A stretch of 51,455 nucleotides of DNA, taken from NCBI GenBank assembly GCA_051872775.1, contig JBJEEE010000019.1, positions 1 through 51,455 of the forward strand. Direction: 5' to 3'. The position numbers were made by a program, and so were the translations under genes. The notes below the pieces were generated by a model. The model had not been told where the DNA came from. It was given only the letters and a program-made list of their open reading frames with translations, and did not search any database. This document shows positions 1 to 7,979 of the stretch, piece by piece. The stretch's first letter is position 1, and every line of letters starts with the position of its first letter. The stretch comes from UMGS75 sp051872775 (GTDB taxonomy: Bacteria; Bacillota_I; Bacilli_A; ML615J-28; CAG-313).

Positions 1-111
1 AGAGATTTCAAGCCAAATTAAAATGCTTGGCTCCGATGGAATATCGAAACCAAGCTTTACTGGCATAAATTTTTATTTTTATTATCTGTCTACTTGACAG
101 ACATCAGTTCA
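1..111 (+). mobile_element. Right end of an IS3-family insertion sequence (truncated by window edge)
   Basis: The first 68 bases encode the C-terminus of an IS3/IS150-type transposase, followed by a short AT-rich tail and the stretch GTCTACTTGACAGACATCAG (88-107), then TTCA to 111. That combination is typical of the right terminal inverted repeat of IS150-group elements in Firmicutes. The element continues beyond the left edge, so its other end, target duplication and completeness cannot be seen. The outer boundary at 111 is an estimate from the usual TTCA end. Confidence 0.65.
3..68 (+). CDS. IS3-family transposase (OrfB/integrase core), C-terminal fragment
   Basis: This open frame enters from the left edge and stops with TAA at 66-68, giving only 21 residues. 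They include QAKLKCLAPMEYRNQA, which matches the conserved tail of IS3-family DDE transposases (typically QxKLKGLSPVEYR). The catalytic DDE residues would lie outside the window. Whether the transposase is intact cannot be judged. Confidence 0.65.
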   Translation, partial: RFQAKLKCLAPMEYRNQALLA

Positions 112-172
112 AATCCTTTAAACTTTTTTTATTTTTTCCTTATAAATTAACAAAACATCTGTTTTAAATAGG

Positions 173-201
173 TTGCTAATTTTGTCGAATTATGGTATAA
201 T
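173..201 (+). promoter_or_regulatory. Sigma-A-type promoter for the lipid operon
   Basis: TTGCTA (173-178), a 17-base spacer, and TATAAT (196-201) preceded by TGG, an extended -10. It lies 25 bases upstream of the first PlsC-like gene. No other promoter of this quality is seen before 4266, so it probably drives all five genes. Confidence 0.75.
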
Positions 202-226
202 ATGATATATATAAAGGAGAAAAGGA

Positions 227-1099
227 ATGTTAAAAAAATTATTTTTTTGCTTAGGTATTATCACAACAATTATTTTATCATTTGTAATTGGACTTAATTC
301 ATGGTATGATTTTTATATTCCAATTCTAATCTTTGTAGGCAGTTATTTTGGTTATGCTGCTTTGTATATAATATTCATAGGGATTATATCACTCACCATT
401 AATACAAAGAAAGAATACGATAAACCCAATCGCTTTTATAAGTATTTAACAACAATTACTATGGAAATGTTGATTAATTTTGCTCATGTAAAACTAACAG
501 TTAAAGGTAAAGATTTAATGCCTAAAGATCAAAAGTATATGTTTGTATTTAATCATTGTTCTAATTTTGATCCCATTATTCAGTCATTTGTTTTTAGAAA
601 GCATAATTTAATTCATATATCAAAACCTGAAAACTTTAAAGTTCCCATCGCTGGTCCATTTATAAAAAGATGTGGTTACTTATCAATTGATCGAGAAAAT
701 GATAGGAACAGTATAAAGACTATTCTTAAAGCAATTCATTTAATTGAAAATCAAACGGCTTCAATCGGAGTAAGCCCAGAAGGCAAGAGAAATTTCAACG
801 GGGGATTATTACCATTTAGGCCAGGTTGTTTCAAAATAGCTTTAAAAGCAAAATGTCCAATTGTAATAGCAACAATGAGAAATACTACCCAAATACGCAA
901 GAATTTTCCATTCAAATCTACACCTGTCGAAATGAGAATTGTCAAAGTATTAGAATATGAACAAATCAAAGATTTATCTACAAATGAGATTTCACAAATT
1001 GTAAGAAAATATATATGCGATGATTTAGAAATAGTAGAAGAACCACTAGTAGATATGGCATCAAATTCCATACCAAACGGAGAAGAACAAAGTGCATAA
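227..1099 (+). CDS. 1-acyl-sn-glycerol-3-phosphate acyltransferase-like protein (PlsC family)
   Basis: A 290-residue membrane protein. Hydrophobic segments at about 5-23 and 30-57 precede the acyltransferase domain. The family's catalytic HX4D motif is present as NHCSNFD (H110, D115), and the acceptor-binding block is SPEGKR (183-188). PlsC enzymes transfer an acyl chain to lysophosphatidic acid at the inner face of the membrane, making phosphatidic acid. AAAGGAG lies 7 bases before the ATG. A DagK-like lipid kinase and a second PlsC-like protein follow in the same operon, which supports a role in phospholipid or glycolipid synthesis. The N-terminal two-helix extension makes it longer than a minimal PlsC (about 200-240 residues). 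The exact acyl acceptor cannot be read from sequence. Confidence 0.88.
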   Translation: MLKKLFFCLGIITTIILSFVIGLNSWYDFYIPILIFVGSYFGYAALYIIFIGIISLTINTKKEYDKPNRFYKYLTTITMEMLINFAHVKLTVKGKDLMPKDQKYMFVFNHCSNFDPIIQSFVFRKHNLIHISKPENFKVPIAGPFIKRCGYLSIDRENDRNSIKTILKAIHLIENQTASIGVSPEGKRNFNGGLLPFRPGCFKIALKAKCPIVIATMRNTTQIRKNFPFKSTPVEMRIVKVLEYEQIKDLSTNEISQIVRKYICDDLEIVEEPLVDMASNSIPNGEEQSA

Positions 1100-1122
1100 T
1101 AGATAATAATTAAGGAGTAAAT

Positions 1123-1971
1123 ATGGTATATTATATATATAATCCAAAATCACATAATGGAAAAGTAGAAGAAATTGTAAACGAAAGAATTAAAGAATGT
1201 GATCAAGAGTATGCTAAAATAAATGTGTTTGAACCAATTGATTATCATGCTTTTTTATCGCAACTATCTAGTAGAGATGAAATAAATCTCTTTGGGGGCG
1301 ACGGAACCTTAAACCATTTTATTAATAATATTAAAAATGAGGATTTACCTTGTAGTGTATATTATCATGCATTTGGAACAGGCAATGATTTCTTTAGAGA
1401 TCTTGAAAAAACACCAAATATTGATCGTGTCTTAATCAATGACTACATAAAGAATCTACCTATAGTTACCGTTAATGGTAAAGAATATCGTTTTATTAAT
1501 GGGGTGGGTTTTGGTATTGATGGTTATTGTTGTGAAGAAGGAGATTGTCAAAAAAACAAAGGAAAGACTTCAGTCAACTATACCTCAATTGCAATAAAAG
1601 GCTTATTATTTAAATTTAAAACTCCATCTGCGAAGGTCACAGTTGATGGAGTGACAAAAGAATATAAGAAAGTATGGTTAGTTCCTACTATGAAAGGACG
1701 TTTCTATGGAGGAGGAATGATGGTGGCTCCTACCCAAGATCGTCATAGTGCAAATAATGAAGTATCAGTCGTTGTCCTACATAGTAGTTGCAAACTTAAA
1801 ACACTAATGATTTTCCCTTCCATATTTAAAGGAGAATTGGTTAATAAACCAAAGTATTGTGAAATAATTAAAGGAAATAATATAGAAGTAGAGTTCAGCC
1901 ATCCAACTGCTTTACAAATAGATGGTGAAACGATTAAAAATGTTATAAAGTATTCGGTGCGTACAAATTAA
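1123..1971 (+). CDS. Diacylglycerol kinase-family lipid kinase (DagK/YegS/BmrU type)
   Basis: A 282-residue soluble lipid kinase. The nucleotide-binding GGDGT motif is at 58-62, a second conserved GTGND motif at 85-89, and the C-terminal DGE at about 267-269. All three are signatures of the DAGK catalytic family. Members phosphorylate diacylglycerol or related lipids, recycling them to phosphatidic acid. AAGGAG precedes the ATG by about 6 bases. It sits 23 bases after one PlsC-like gene and 9 bases before another, so the three are surely cotranscribed and may work on one lipid pool. Family members also include sphingosine and undecaprenol-related kinases, so the substrate is inferred. Confidence 0.88.
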   Translation: MVYYIYNPKSHNGKVEEIVNERIKECDQEYAKINVFEPIDYHAFLSQLSSRDEINLFGGDGTLNHFINNIKNEDLPCSVYYHAFGTGNDFFRDLEKTPNIDRVLINDYIKNLPIVTVNGKEYRFINGVGFGIDGYCCEEGDCQKNKGKTSVNYTSIAIKGLLFKFKTPSAKVTVDGVTKEYKKVWLVPTMKGRFYGGGMMVAPTQDRHSANNEVSVVVLHSSCKLKTLMIFPSIFKGELVNKPKYCEIIKGNNIEVEFSHPTALQIDGETIKNVIKYSVRTN

Positions 1972-1980
1972 GGAGTTTTT

Positions 1981-2709
1981 ATGATTAGGTTTTATCTACT
2001 TATAGTTTTTAATCTTCATCTATGTGTCAATTTTTTAGTTGAATTAAAAAAAATAATTAAAAATATTGATCAATATGATGATGTATTCCGCTATAATTTT
2101 TGTCGAAATCTTATTAAATTAATAAATAAAAAAGGAAGAATAACGGTACTATCATATGGGCAAGAAAACTTACCTAAAGATGATGGATACGTGATGTATT
2201 CTAATCACCAAGGAAAGTATGACGCATTAGGTATAATCTCAACTCACGAAAGACCATGTAGGGTTGTGATTAAAAAGAACCGTGGTAAAGCTATTTTAAT
2301 GAGACAATTCTTAGAAGTTTTAGGCGCCAAAAAATTAGAAGTAGGTAATTTGAAAGGATCAATCCAATTATTTAGAGAAGTTCAACAAGAACTATTAGAA
2401 GGTAAAAATTACTTAATTTTTCCGGAAGGGATTTTCTATGACAACAAAAACACTTTGTTGGAATTCCATACTGGTTGTATGCGTTTCCTGAAGGATGTAA
2501 AATGTCCTATTGTACCTATAGCAATATATGATACCTATAAAGTTTTTAATGTCAATTCATTAAAGAAAGTAACCTGCGAGGTACATTATCTTGATCCTAT
2601 TTATTATGATGAATACAAGGAGTTATCAAAACCTGAAATTGCAGCTTTAATTAAAAGTAAAATTCAGGCAAAACTTGAAGAACGGACATTATTTTATAGT
2701 GTAAAATAA
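1981..2709 (+). CDS. Second PlsC-family acyltransferase
   Basis: A 242-residue protein with an N-terminal hydrophobic segment (about 3-20). The acyltransferase motif NHQGKYD gives H76 and D81 (HX4D), and FPEG is at 147-150. It shares family but little close sequence with the PlsC-like protein at the head of the operon, so the two are old paralogues rather than a recent duplication. AAGGAG lies just before the ATG, overlapping the end of the lipid kinase gene. Two acyltransferases flanking a DAG kinase suggest different acyl acceptors or chain specificities. Which of the two is the main lysophosphatidate acyltransferase is not decidable here. Confidence 0.85.
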   Translation: MIRFYLLIVFNLHLCVNFLVELKKIIKNIDQYDDVFRYNFCRNLIKLINKKGRITVLSYGQENLPKDDGYVMYSNHQGKYDALGIISTHERPCRVVIKKNRGKAILMRQFLEVLGAKKLEVGNLKGSIQLFREVQQELLEGKNYLIFPEGIFYDNKNTLLEFHTGCMRFLKDVKCPIVPIAIYDTYKVFNVNSLKKVTCEVHYLDPIYYDEYKELSKPEIAALIKSKIQAKLEERTLFYSVK

Positions 2710-2726
2710 AATGGGGGGATACTTAA

Positions 2727-3491
2727 ATGTATATTGATACACATGTGCATTTAAATAGTAATAATTTATATATACGTTTAAACGATGTCATTAATGCAGC
2801 CTTTAATAACAACGTAAAAAAGTTTATTGTAGTCGGTTATAATCTTGAAACATCAAAGAAAGCTATTGAACTTTCGGAGAAATATGAGTGTTGTTATGCT
2901 GCTATAGGATTTCATCCTACTGAGATTAAAGGTTATGGTGAAGACGAGTATGCTTGGTTAGAAAAAGCTTCAAGCCATCCCAAAGTAGTTGCTATCGGTG
3001 AGGTTGGATACGATTTTCACTGGGATACAACAACCAAAGAAGAACAAACAGAAGCATTTAAACGTCAAATTAAAATTGCGATAAAGCACAACTTACCACT
3101 GATTATTCATAGTCGTGATGCTATGCAATTAACATATGATACTTTGAAACAAGAAAATGCGCAAAAAGTAGGTGGCGTAATACATTCATATAGTGGCAGT
3201 AGTGAAATGGCTAAAGAGTTTATTAAGATTGATTTTAGACTTGGTATTTCTGGTCCTGTAACTTTTAAAAATGGAAAAACAATGAAAGATGTGGTTTCGA
3301 AAATTGATTTAAAATATTTGTTAACAGAGACTGATTCACCATATCTTGCACCACATCCTTTTAGGGGACAAGAAAACGAACCCAAGAATATTGCTATAAT
3401 TGTAGAAGAAATAGCAAAAATAAAAAATATTTCAGTTGAAACTATAGAAAAAACTATGGAAGAAAACGTTAAAAATTTATTTGGGGTGTGA
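2727..3491 (+). CDS. tatD: TatD-family metal-dependent deoxyribonuclease
   Basis: A 254-residue TIM-barrel hydrolase. Metal ligands of the family are visible: THVH (H6, H8), E92 in GEVGYD, H127 in IIHSRD, H152 in VIHSYSG, and D202 in ETDSPYLAP. TatD proteins act as 3'-5' exonucleases or AP-processing nucleases in DNA repair. In many Firmicutes tatD sits near rnmV and ksgA, but here it rides in a lipid-metabolism operon. GGGGGG lies about 9 bases before the ATG, and its TGA stop is read as a true stop. The last codons supply the ribosome site (GGGGTG) of the next gene. Confidence 0.93.
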   Translation: MYIDTHVHLNSNNLYIRLNDVINAAFNNNVKKFIVVGYNLETSKKAIELSEKYECCYAAIGFHPTEIKGYGEDEYAWLEKASSHPKVVAIGEVGYDFHWDTTTKEEQTEAFKRQIKIAIKHNLPLIIHSRDAMQLTYDTLKQENAQKVGGVIHSYSGSSEMAKEFIKIDFRLGISGPVTFKNGKTMKDVVSKIDLKYLLTETDSPYLAPHPFRGQENEPKNIAIIVEEIAKIKNISVETIEKTMEENVKNLFGV

Positions 3492-3495
3492 TTTA

Positions 3496-4266
3496 ATGAA
3501 AAAAATAAAGTTTCTAATTATTGCTTTATTTTCCGTTTGTTGCATTTTACTTACGGGATGTACAAGCGATTCTTATATAAACGAAATTGTAACAAAAAAA
3601 GTGGAATATGAAGAAAATATTACCATATATGATTTAGAAGATGCCTTGGTTGAGGCTGTTTCAAAAGCATCTCCATCTGTAATCGGGGTAGAAGCATCAC
3701 TAGGATTTAATTCTGGTTTTGGTAGTGGCGTAATTATCAAACATGTTGCATCGAGTAATACATATTATGTTGTAACTAATTATCATGTTGTTACTTATAA
3801 TGATAGAATGTGCTCAAAGATATTGGTATATTTAGGTGATTATGATGAAACAATTGTTGCTAATTGTGTTGAATATAGTAAAACCATTGATATTGCAATT
3901 TTAAGTTTTAGAAGTTATCGTGAATTGACATGTGCTTCAATTGGTGATAGTACAACATATAGTAAAGGACGTTTTGCCATAGCTATTGGTAGTCCCTATG
4001 ATTTAAAAACATTTTATGATTCGGTAACAATTGGAAATGTCTCAGATCCTTGTCGTCAATGCTTAGATGATAATAATAATTTAAACTATTATATCCAACA
4101 TACCGCAGCCATCAATGGTGGTAATAGCGGTGGAGGACTATTTGACCTTCACGGTAATTTAATGGGAATAAATACTTGGAAATATGCGGAAGTGGATATC
4201 GAGGGAATGGGCTTTTCAGTACCTATTCATATTGTAAAAGAACATTTCGCAAAATATTTTGCGTAA
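3496..4266 (+). CDS. HtrA-like trypsin-fold serine protease, lipoprotein, without PDZ domain
   Basis: A 256-residue secreted protein. The lipobox LLTGC puts the lipidated cysteine at C22. The catalytic triad of S1C proteases is readable as H97 (TNYHVV), D132 (IDIAIL) and S211 (NGGNSGGG). HtrA/DegP proteases cut misfolded envelope proteins. This one ends shortly after the protease fold and has no PDZ domain, so it lacks the usual regulatory module. I chose the ATG at 3496 because GGGGTG lies 7 bases upstream and a signal peptide starts there. A TTG at 3481 would add five residues but has no spaced ribosome site. It closes the lipid operon. Confidence 0.88.
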   Translation: MKKIKFLIIALFSVCCILLTGCTSDSYINEIVTKKVEYEENITIYDLEDALVEAVSKASPSVIGVEASLGFNSGFGSGVIIKHVASSNTYYVVTNYHVVTYNDRMCSKILVYLGDYDETIVANCVEYSKTIDIAILSFRSYRELTCASIGDSTTYSKGRFAIAIGSPYDLKTFYDSVTIGNVSDPCRQCLDDNNNLNYYIQHTAAINGGNSGGGLFDLHGNLMGINTWKYAEVDIEGMGFSVPIHIVKEHFAKYFA

Positions 4267-4320
4267 ATCAAAATGCAAAAATAAAGAAATTAATTTAAAA
4301 AAATAATATAATATATATAA

Positions 4321-4410
4321 TATGGGGGCTTGGAGAACCAGGCTGAGATAATCTTTGATACTAAGATTGACCAATAACTTGATCTAGGTAATTCTAGCGT
4401 AAGGAAATAA
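4321..4410 (+). promoter_or_regulatory. TPP riboswitch (THI element) aptamer
   Basis: Conserved TPP-aptamer blocks appear in order: GGGGGCTTGG, CCAGGCTGAGA (P2/P3 core), a variable hairpin AATCTT/AAGATT, then ACTTGATCTAGGTAAT and TCTAGCGTAAGGAA (P4/P5). TATAAT at 4307-4312 just upstream is a plausible -10, though no good -35 is seen. A terminator hairpin follows directly, so thiamine pyrophosphate binding probably stops transcription of the thiamine transporter downstream. Confidence 0.95.
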
Positions 4411-4421
4411 ACAGCTTCTTT

Positions 4422-4459
4422 ATCCTTTTTGATGTTGCCTAGTCAAGAAGGATTTTTTT
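4422..4459 (+). terminator. Intrinsic terminator, TPP riboswitch expression platform
   Basis: An 11-bp stem, ATCCTTTTTGA (4422-4432) with TCAAGAAGGAT (4443-4453), has a 10-base loop and one G-U pair. A run of seven T follows (4453-4459). It sits between the aptamer and the thiT ribosome site, as expected for a transcriptional OFF switch. Confidence 0.9.
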
Positions 4460-4470
4460 AGGAGGTAAAA

Positions 4471-5094
4471 ATGAAAAAAAGTTTTAATTTAACAGTGCTT
4501 GCGGAAATAGCTATCTTTAGCGCACTTGCTTTTGCGTTAGATATTTTCCAAAGTGGCTTATTTAGAGGTGTTTTCACAAACGGTGGTTCGATAGGTATTG
4601 CAATGTTACCAGTATTAATCATTAGTTATCGTCGTGGATTTGTGCCAGGATTGATTTGTGGTATTATTACTAGTTTTTTACAAATGTTAGGTGGAGTATA
4701 TGCCATTGCATCAGTATGGTATAATATGCTATTACAAATATTACTTGATTATGTTCTAACATATCCACTAGTTGCTTTTGCTGGTCTTTTCGCAAAAAGT
4801 TTTCAAAAAGCAACAACCAATAAAGCACGTTTAACATACTTATGTATTGGTAGTGTTCTTGGTGGTTTATTAAAGTTTTTATCACACTTTTTAGCAGGTG
4901 TATTATTCTGGCAAAACTTTGACTTTGTCGGTGGTCCTGCAGTTTATAGTTTAGTCTATAATGGTGGATATATGTTACCGAATATTATTATTTGTACAGT
5001 GATTCTTGTTATTTTGTGTATAAAACAACCATCAATTTTAATCCCTGATTATAAACAACCAAAAGTTGAAGAAGGAGGAACAGCCCATGAATAA
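4471..5094 (+). CDS. thiT: Energy-coupled thiamine transporter S component ThiT
   Basis: A 207-residue protein with about six membrane helices. It carries the family pattern RRGxxxGxxxG at about 54-65. From memory of the ThiT family, residues that contact thiamine in the Lactococcus protein appear at matching spacing: H139 and W147 (HFLAGVLFW), Y159 and N164 (YSLVYN). D93 stands where Glu is usual. S components need the shared ECF module (EcfA, EcfA', EcfT), which is not in this window. The TPP riboswitch upstream confirms the substrate class. AGGAGG (4460-4465) precedes the ATG. Confidence 0.93.
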   Translation: MKKSFNLTVLAEIAIFSALAFALDIFQSGLFRGVFTNGGSIGIAMLPVLIISYRRGFVPGLICGIITSFLQMLGGVYAIASVWYNMLLQILLDYVLTYPLVAFAGLFAKSFQKATTNKARLTYLCIGSVLGGLLKFLSHFLAGVLFWQNFDFVGGPAVYSLVYNGGYMLPNIIICTVILVILCIKQPSILIPDYKQPKVEEGGTAHE

Positions 5095-5518
5095 TTCACT
5101 TAAAACAACCAAAAATATTATTAATATTGTCCTTGGTGCATTCGTCTTAATTGTTAGTTTTGTTTATTTCATTAAGAGTAAAGAAGTTTGGGCAGATGAA
5201 TATGGAACAGATATTTCCTTTAATAGTGATTATGTTGTTGCTATGATAATTGGAGTAATCATCTCAGTTCATGGTGTTGCACAACTATTAAATAGTAATC
5301 CATTTACATCTGTTATATGTAATATAACTGCATCAGGAGTAATATGTTTTTATTCCTTAGGTTGTTTCTTCAAACCTTTAATGAAAGCTTTATCAAAAAA
5401 TGTTGCTTTTGAGTTCGTTAATTATCAAGCCTATTTATACATTGGTATATTAACTTTAATTTTATTTGCATATTATATTGTTAGTTATTTTGATATAAAA
5501 AAACAAAATAATAAATAA
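5087..5518 (+). CDS. Unknown four-helix membrane protein, second gene of the TPP-riboswitch operon
   Basis: A 143-residue protein I do not recognise. It has four likely membrane helices at about 11-28, 48-66, 72-94 and 112-135, with a short charged loop between the first two and a Lys-rich tail. The start overlaps the end of thiT by 8 bases. AAGGAGG (5072-5078) is 8 bases before this ATG, which decides the start over an upstream TTG. Being cotranscribed with thiT under TPP control suggests a link to thiamine uptake or use, but nothing in its sequence shows that. Leaderless transporters and simple membrane accessory proteins are alternatives. Confidence 0.75.
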   Translation: MNNSLKTTKNIINIVLGAFVLIVSFVYFIKSKEVWADEYGTDISFNSDYVVAMIIGVIISVHGVAQLLNSNPFTSVICNITASGVICFYSLGCFFKPLMKALSKNVAFEFVNYQAYLYIGILTLILFAYYIVSYFDIKKQNNK

Positions 5519-5521
5519 ATT

Positions 5522-5563
5522 AAAATGTTCTATAATAGATTTACTATTATAGAACATTTTTTT
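5522..5563 (+). terminator. Terminator after the thiT operon, overlapping the 3' end of the convergent PBP gene
   Basis: The stem AAAATGTTCTATAATAG (5522-5538) pairs with CTATTATAGAACATTTT (5544-5560) around a 5-base loop, and T continues to 5563. The last codons and TAA of the minus-strand PBP gene lie within the 3' arm. The shorter T run on the minus strand makes it probably bidirectional. Confidence 0.88.
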
Positions 5564-7508
5564 CGCCATAAAGAAGTAATATATACCAAGGAATATTGTT
5601 CTTATTAAAATACATTGGTTTACTATATTCAGAGAATGAGGGATAAAATCCTGTCATTGGATTTAAATCAATACTAATAATATCAGGTGGTGTTTCATAC
5701 CATGTACCTTGATTTTGATTATATCCTTCAACAATATCAGCCCAGATATATTTGCCAAAACGTAAGTCACTTGTCTTTTCAATAATACGATTATCATCAT
5801 ATCCTGTCCATACACACGCAACAATATCTTGATTATAACCAACCATCCAGTTGTCTGTATCAGTTGAACCGCTTTTACCAGCATATTTATGTGATAATAA
5901 ACTTGCAATCGTCGCACCAGTTGGTCTAATATTATAGGTCAATCGATTATCAAAAATCGAAGTCATTGTTTCATTCAGCAAATAAACATCGTTTTTTGAG
6001 GCTATTTCTTTAGTCTTTGTCTTTACTTCATATAAAACATCGCCATCAAATGTTTCAATTTTAGTTATGAGAGTCGGTGTCTTTTTTATACCTTCGTTAG
6101 CAAGAATAGCATAAGCTTCAGTAAGTTCTTTAACGCTCACCTCTTTAGTTCCTAATGCAAGGGAAGGAAGATCGTTTGGAATATTTCCACTAAAGCCAAA
6201 CCTTCTAAGGGTGTTTGCTAGAACATCGGGTCCAAGAAATAAATGAGTCTTCATTGCATAGATATTATCGCTTGTCGCAATAGCATAAAGCATCGAAACA
6301 TCCATATTAGCGTAAATACTTGCAAAATTTGTAGGTGAGTAGGCGGTGCCATGATAGTAAAAGGTGGTCGCTTCACTCTTAAAAGTTGTAGCTGGCGTAA
6401 ATCCGTTTTCTAAAGCACTTAAGTATAAGAAAGGTTTAATAGTAGAACCAGGTTGTCTAATACTACTTACAGCTCGATTATAAGAACTTTGTTCATAATC
6501 TTTTCCACCAATCATTGCTAAAACATACCCATTTTGAGGATTCATTGCATAACATGCTACTTCAATGTCGGTGTTAGGAATGCGATTATTAATACTTTTA
6601 ACCATGGTTTGATAAAGATCACTATTTAAGGTTGTATAAATTTTTAATCCTTTATAAGCAACACTTAAAATATCAGGATGATTCTTTAATTCATCAATGA
6701 CAGCATCTTGGAAATAAGGAGCATTAGTTGCTTGAATGTTTTGATTTATACCTACTAATTTAGGGTGTTCTGTTAGTGCTTCTTCATACTCATCTTTTGT
6801 TATCACTTTATCATTATACATTTCATCAAGAATTAGCAAAACTCGCTCTTCGTTTTTTACGGGATTCTTAAGAGGAGAATATATGGTTGGACCTTTAGGA
6901 ATAGCCGCAAGTATTGCACTTTCTTTTAAAGTTAAGTCTGAAGCATGTTTGTTAAAATAGAAAATACTTGCATCTTCAATTCCATACATACCATGGTCAA
7001 AATATATCGCGTTTAAATATCCTTCTAAGATTTCATCTTTAGAGTAAATACTTTCAAATTTTACAGCTATCATTGCTTCATTTATCTTTCGTTTAAAAGT
7101 TTGTTCACTATTTAGAAATAGTGTCTTAACGTATTGTTGTGTAATGGTTGATCCACCTTCTGTTATACCATTAGACTTAAGATTTGCCACAATAGCGCCA
7201 CCAATTCTAATAATGTCAATACCATGATGGTTATAAAATCGTTTATCTTCAATTGAAATAAAAGCTTTCTGAATATAAGAAGATATATTGCTAAGCTTAA
7301 CGTATGATTGTTTTTTATTATTACTATAACTTAAATACTTAATTCCCCTATCATCATATAGTTCAATATTAGTAATCTGGGGCATTGTATAATTTAAATT
7401 ATAAGTAATAATGCAAAACGTAATCACAATACCAATAAAAACGATGGTGCTGATTCCTACAACCCATCGCAAAATTCGATTTATTATAAATTTTTTTTGC
7501 TTTTTCAT
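5547..7508 (-). CDS. Class A penicillin-binding protein (transglycosylase plus transpeptidase)
   Basis: A 653-residue bifunctional peptidoglycan synthase. A cytoplasmic basic start and one membrane anchor (about 13-36) lead into a GT51 glycosyltransferase: IEDKRFYNHHG with catalytic E87, then GGSTITQQ (118-125). The transpeptidase domain shows the three active-site motifs STIK (nucleophile S355), SDN (413-415) and KSG (545-547). It polymerises and cross-links lipid II outside the membrane. There are no C-terminal PASTA or FN3 domains. GAGGA precedes the ATG. The gene proves that the organism makes a peptidoglycan wall. An extended inverted repeat covers its promoter and ribosome site. Confidence 0.95.
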   Translation of the reverse strand: MKKQKKFIINRILRWVVGISTIVFIGIVITFCIITYNLNYTMPQITNIELYDDRGIKYLSYSNNKKQSYVKLSNISSYIQKAFISIEDKRFYNHHGIDIIRIGGAIVANLKSNGITEGGSTITQQYVKTLFLNSEQTFKRKINEAMIAVKFESIYSKDEILEGYLNAIYFDHGMYGIEDASIFYFNKHASDLTLKESAILAAIPKGPTIYSPLKNPVKNEERVLLILDEMYNDKVITKDEYEEALTEHPKLVGINQNIQATNAPYFQDAVIDELKNHPDILSVAYKGLKIYTTLNSDLYQTMVKSINNRIPNTDIEVACYAMNPQNGYVLAMIGGKDYEQSSYNRAVSSIRQPGSTIKPFLYLSALENGFTPATTFKSEATTFYYHGTAYSPTNFASIYANMDVSMLYAIATSDNIYAMKTHLFLGPDVLANTLRRFGFSGNIPNDLPSLALGTKEVSVKELTEAYAILANEGIKKTPTLITKIETFDGDVLYEVKTKTKEIASKNDVYLLNETMTSIFDNRLTYNIRPTGATIASLLSHKYAGKSGSTDTDNWMVGYNQDIVACVWTGYDDNRIIEKTSDLRFGKYIWADIVEGYNQNQGTWYETPPDIISIDLNPMTGFYPSFSEYSKPMYFNKNNIPWYILLLYGEKNVL

Positions 7509-7549
7509 GTAATCCTCGCAATTAATAATATTCTATTAATTAGGATTAC
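7509..7549 (-). promoter_or_regulatory. Inverted repeat covering the PBP ribosome site and promoter
   Basis: Outer arms GTAATCCT (7509-7516) and AGGATTAC (7542-7549) are perfectly complementary. Inside them AATTAAT (7520-7526) and ATTAATT (7535-7541) are also complementary, around an 8-base loop. The dyad ends directly at the PBP start codon. In RNA read through from the upstream gene, the arm carrying the GAGGA ribosome site would be paired. As DNA it spans the -10 and touches the -35. There is no T run, so a simple terminator is unlikely. Confidence 0.6.
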
Positions 7550-7553
7550 TCAA
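7525..7553 (-). promoter_or_regulatory. Promoter for the PBP gene
   Basis: Read on the minus strand: TTGAGT (7548-7553), 17 bases, TATTAT (7525-7530). It lies in the short gap between the small upstream gene and the PBP gene, inside the inverted repeat described at 7509-7549. Confidence 0.6.
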
Positions 7554-7563
7554 AAATTATAAA

Positions 7564-7875
7564 TTATTCATTTTCATAAATATTTTGCAAAACTTCTTTT
7601 ATTTTATTATAACTTGTATAATAAATATTTTCATATGTTGTTTGATAAAAACAATTTGTTACGGGAACGCCGTGTTCATGAAGGATATTTGTCTGTTTAA
7701 AATTACTAACAAGAGTTATGTCAGTAATGATTAGATAATCGAAAATATAAATCATTTGTTTTGTTTTCAAATGGTTATCATCAATTAGTTCAATTGGTTC
7801 ATTTATTGTAAATGTATCATCTGAAAAACTATCTATTATATTTGATAAAATAATAATTTGTTTTACTTCTTCCAT
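7564..7875 (-). CDS. Small protein of unknown function upstream of the PBP gene
   Basis: A 103-residue, acidic, Ile-rich soluble protein I do not recognise, with no signal peptide or membrane helix. An in-frame GTG at 7884 would add three residues. I prefer the ATG because GGGTGA lies about 7 bases upstream of it. A strong extended -10 sits just upstream, giving a leader of perhaps 10-15 bases. It is 55 bases before the PBP gene on the same strand, so partial cotranscription is likely. Function unknown. Confidence 0.65.
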   Translation of the reverse strand: MEEVKQIIILSNIIDSFSDDTFTINEPIELIDDNHLKTKQMIYIFDYLIITDITLVSNFKQTNILHEHGVPVTNCFYQTTYENIYYTSYNKIKEVLQNIYENE

Positions 7876-7892
7876 TTCATTCACCCATTATG

Positions 7893-7898
7893 ATTATA
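7893..7898 (-). promoter_or_regulatory. Extended -10 for the small minus-strand gene
   Basis: The minus strand reads ATGCTATAATCATAATGG: a TATAAT box preceded by TGC, only about 17 bases from the ATG. No good -35 is visible at 17 bases. The transcript would have a very short leader. Confidence 0.55.
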
Positions 7899-7979
7899 GC
7901 ATAATTTGTCATATTTTTTTGCATTTTTGCAAGAAATAAACTAGAAATGAAAACGCTTGTATAAAGTAAAGTCTTTTGA

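Noticed and set aside
101..120. GTTCAAATCC resembling a tRNA T-arm
   Set aside because: No acceptor stem, anticodon arm or CCA end can be built around it, and it coincides with the right end of the insertion sequence.
3489..3491. Mollicutes genetic code with TGA as Trp
   Set aside because: tatD ends at TGA exactly where the family ends, tryptophans throughout are TGG, and a cell-wall PBP is present.
3481..3495. TTG start adding five residues to the HtrA-like protein
   Set aside because: The ATG at 3496 has a well-spaced GGGGTG and begins a standard signal peptide. The TTG lies inside the tatD end without a spaced ribosome site.
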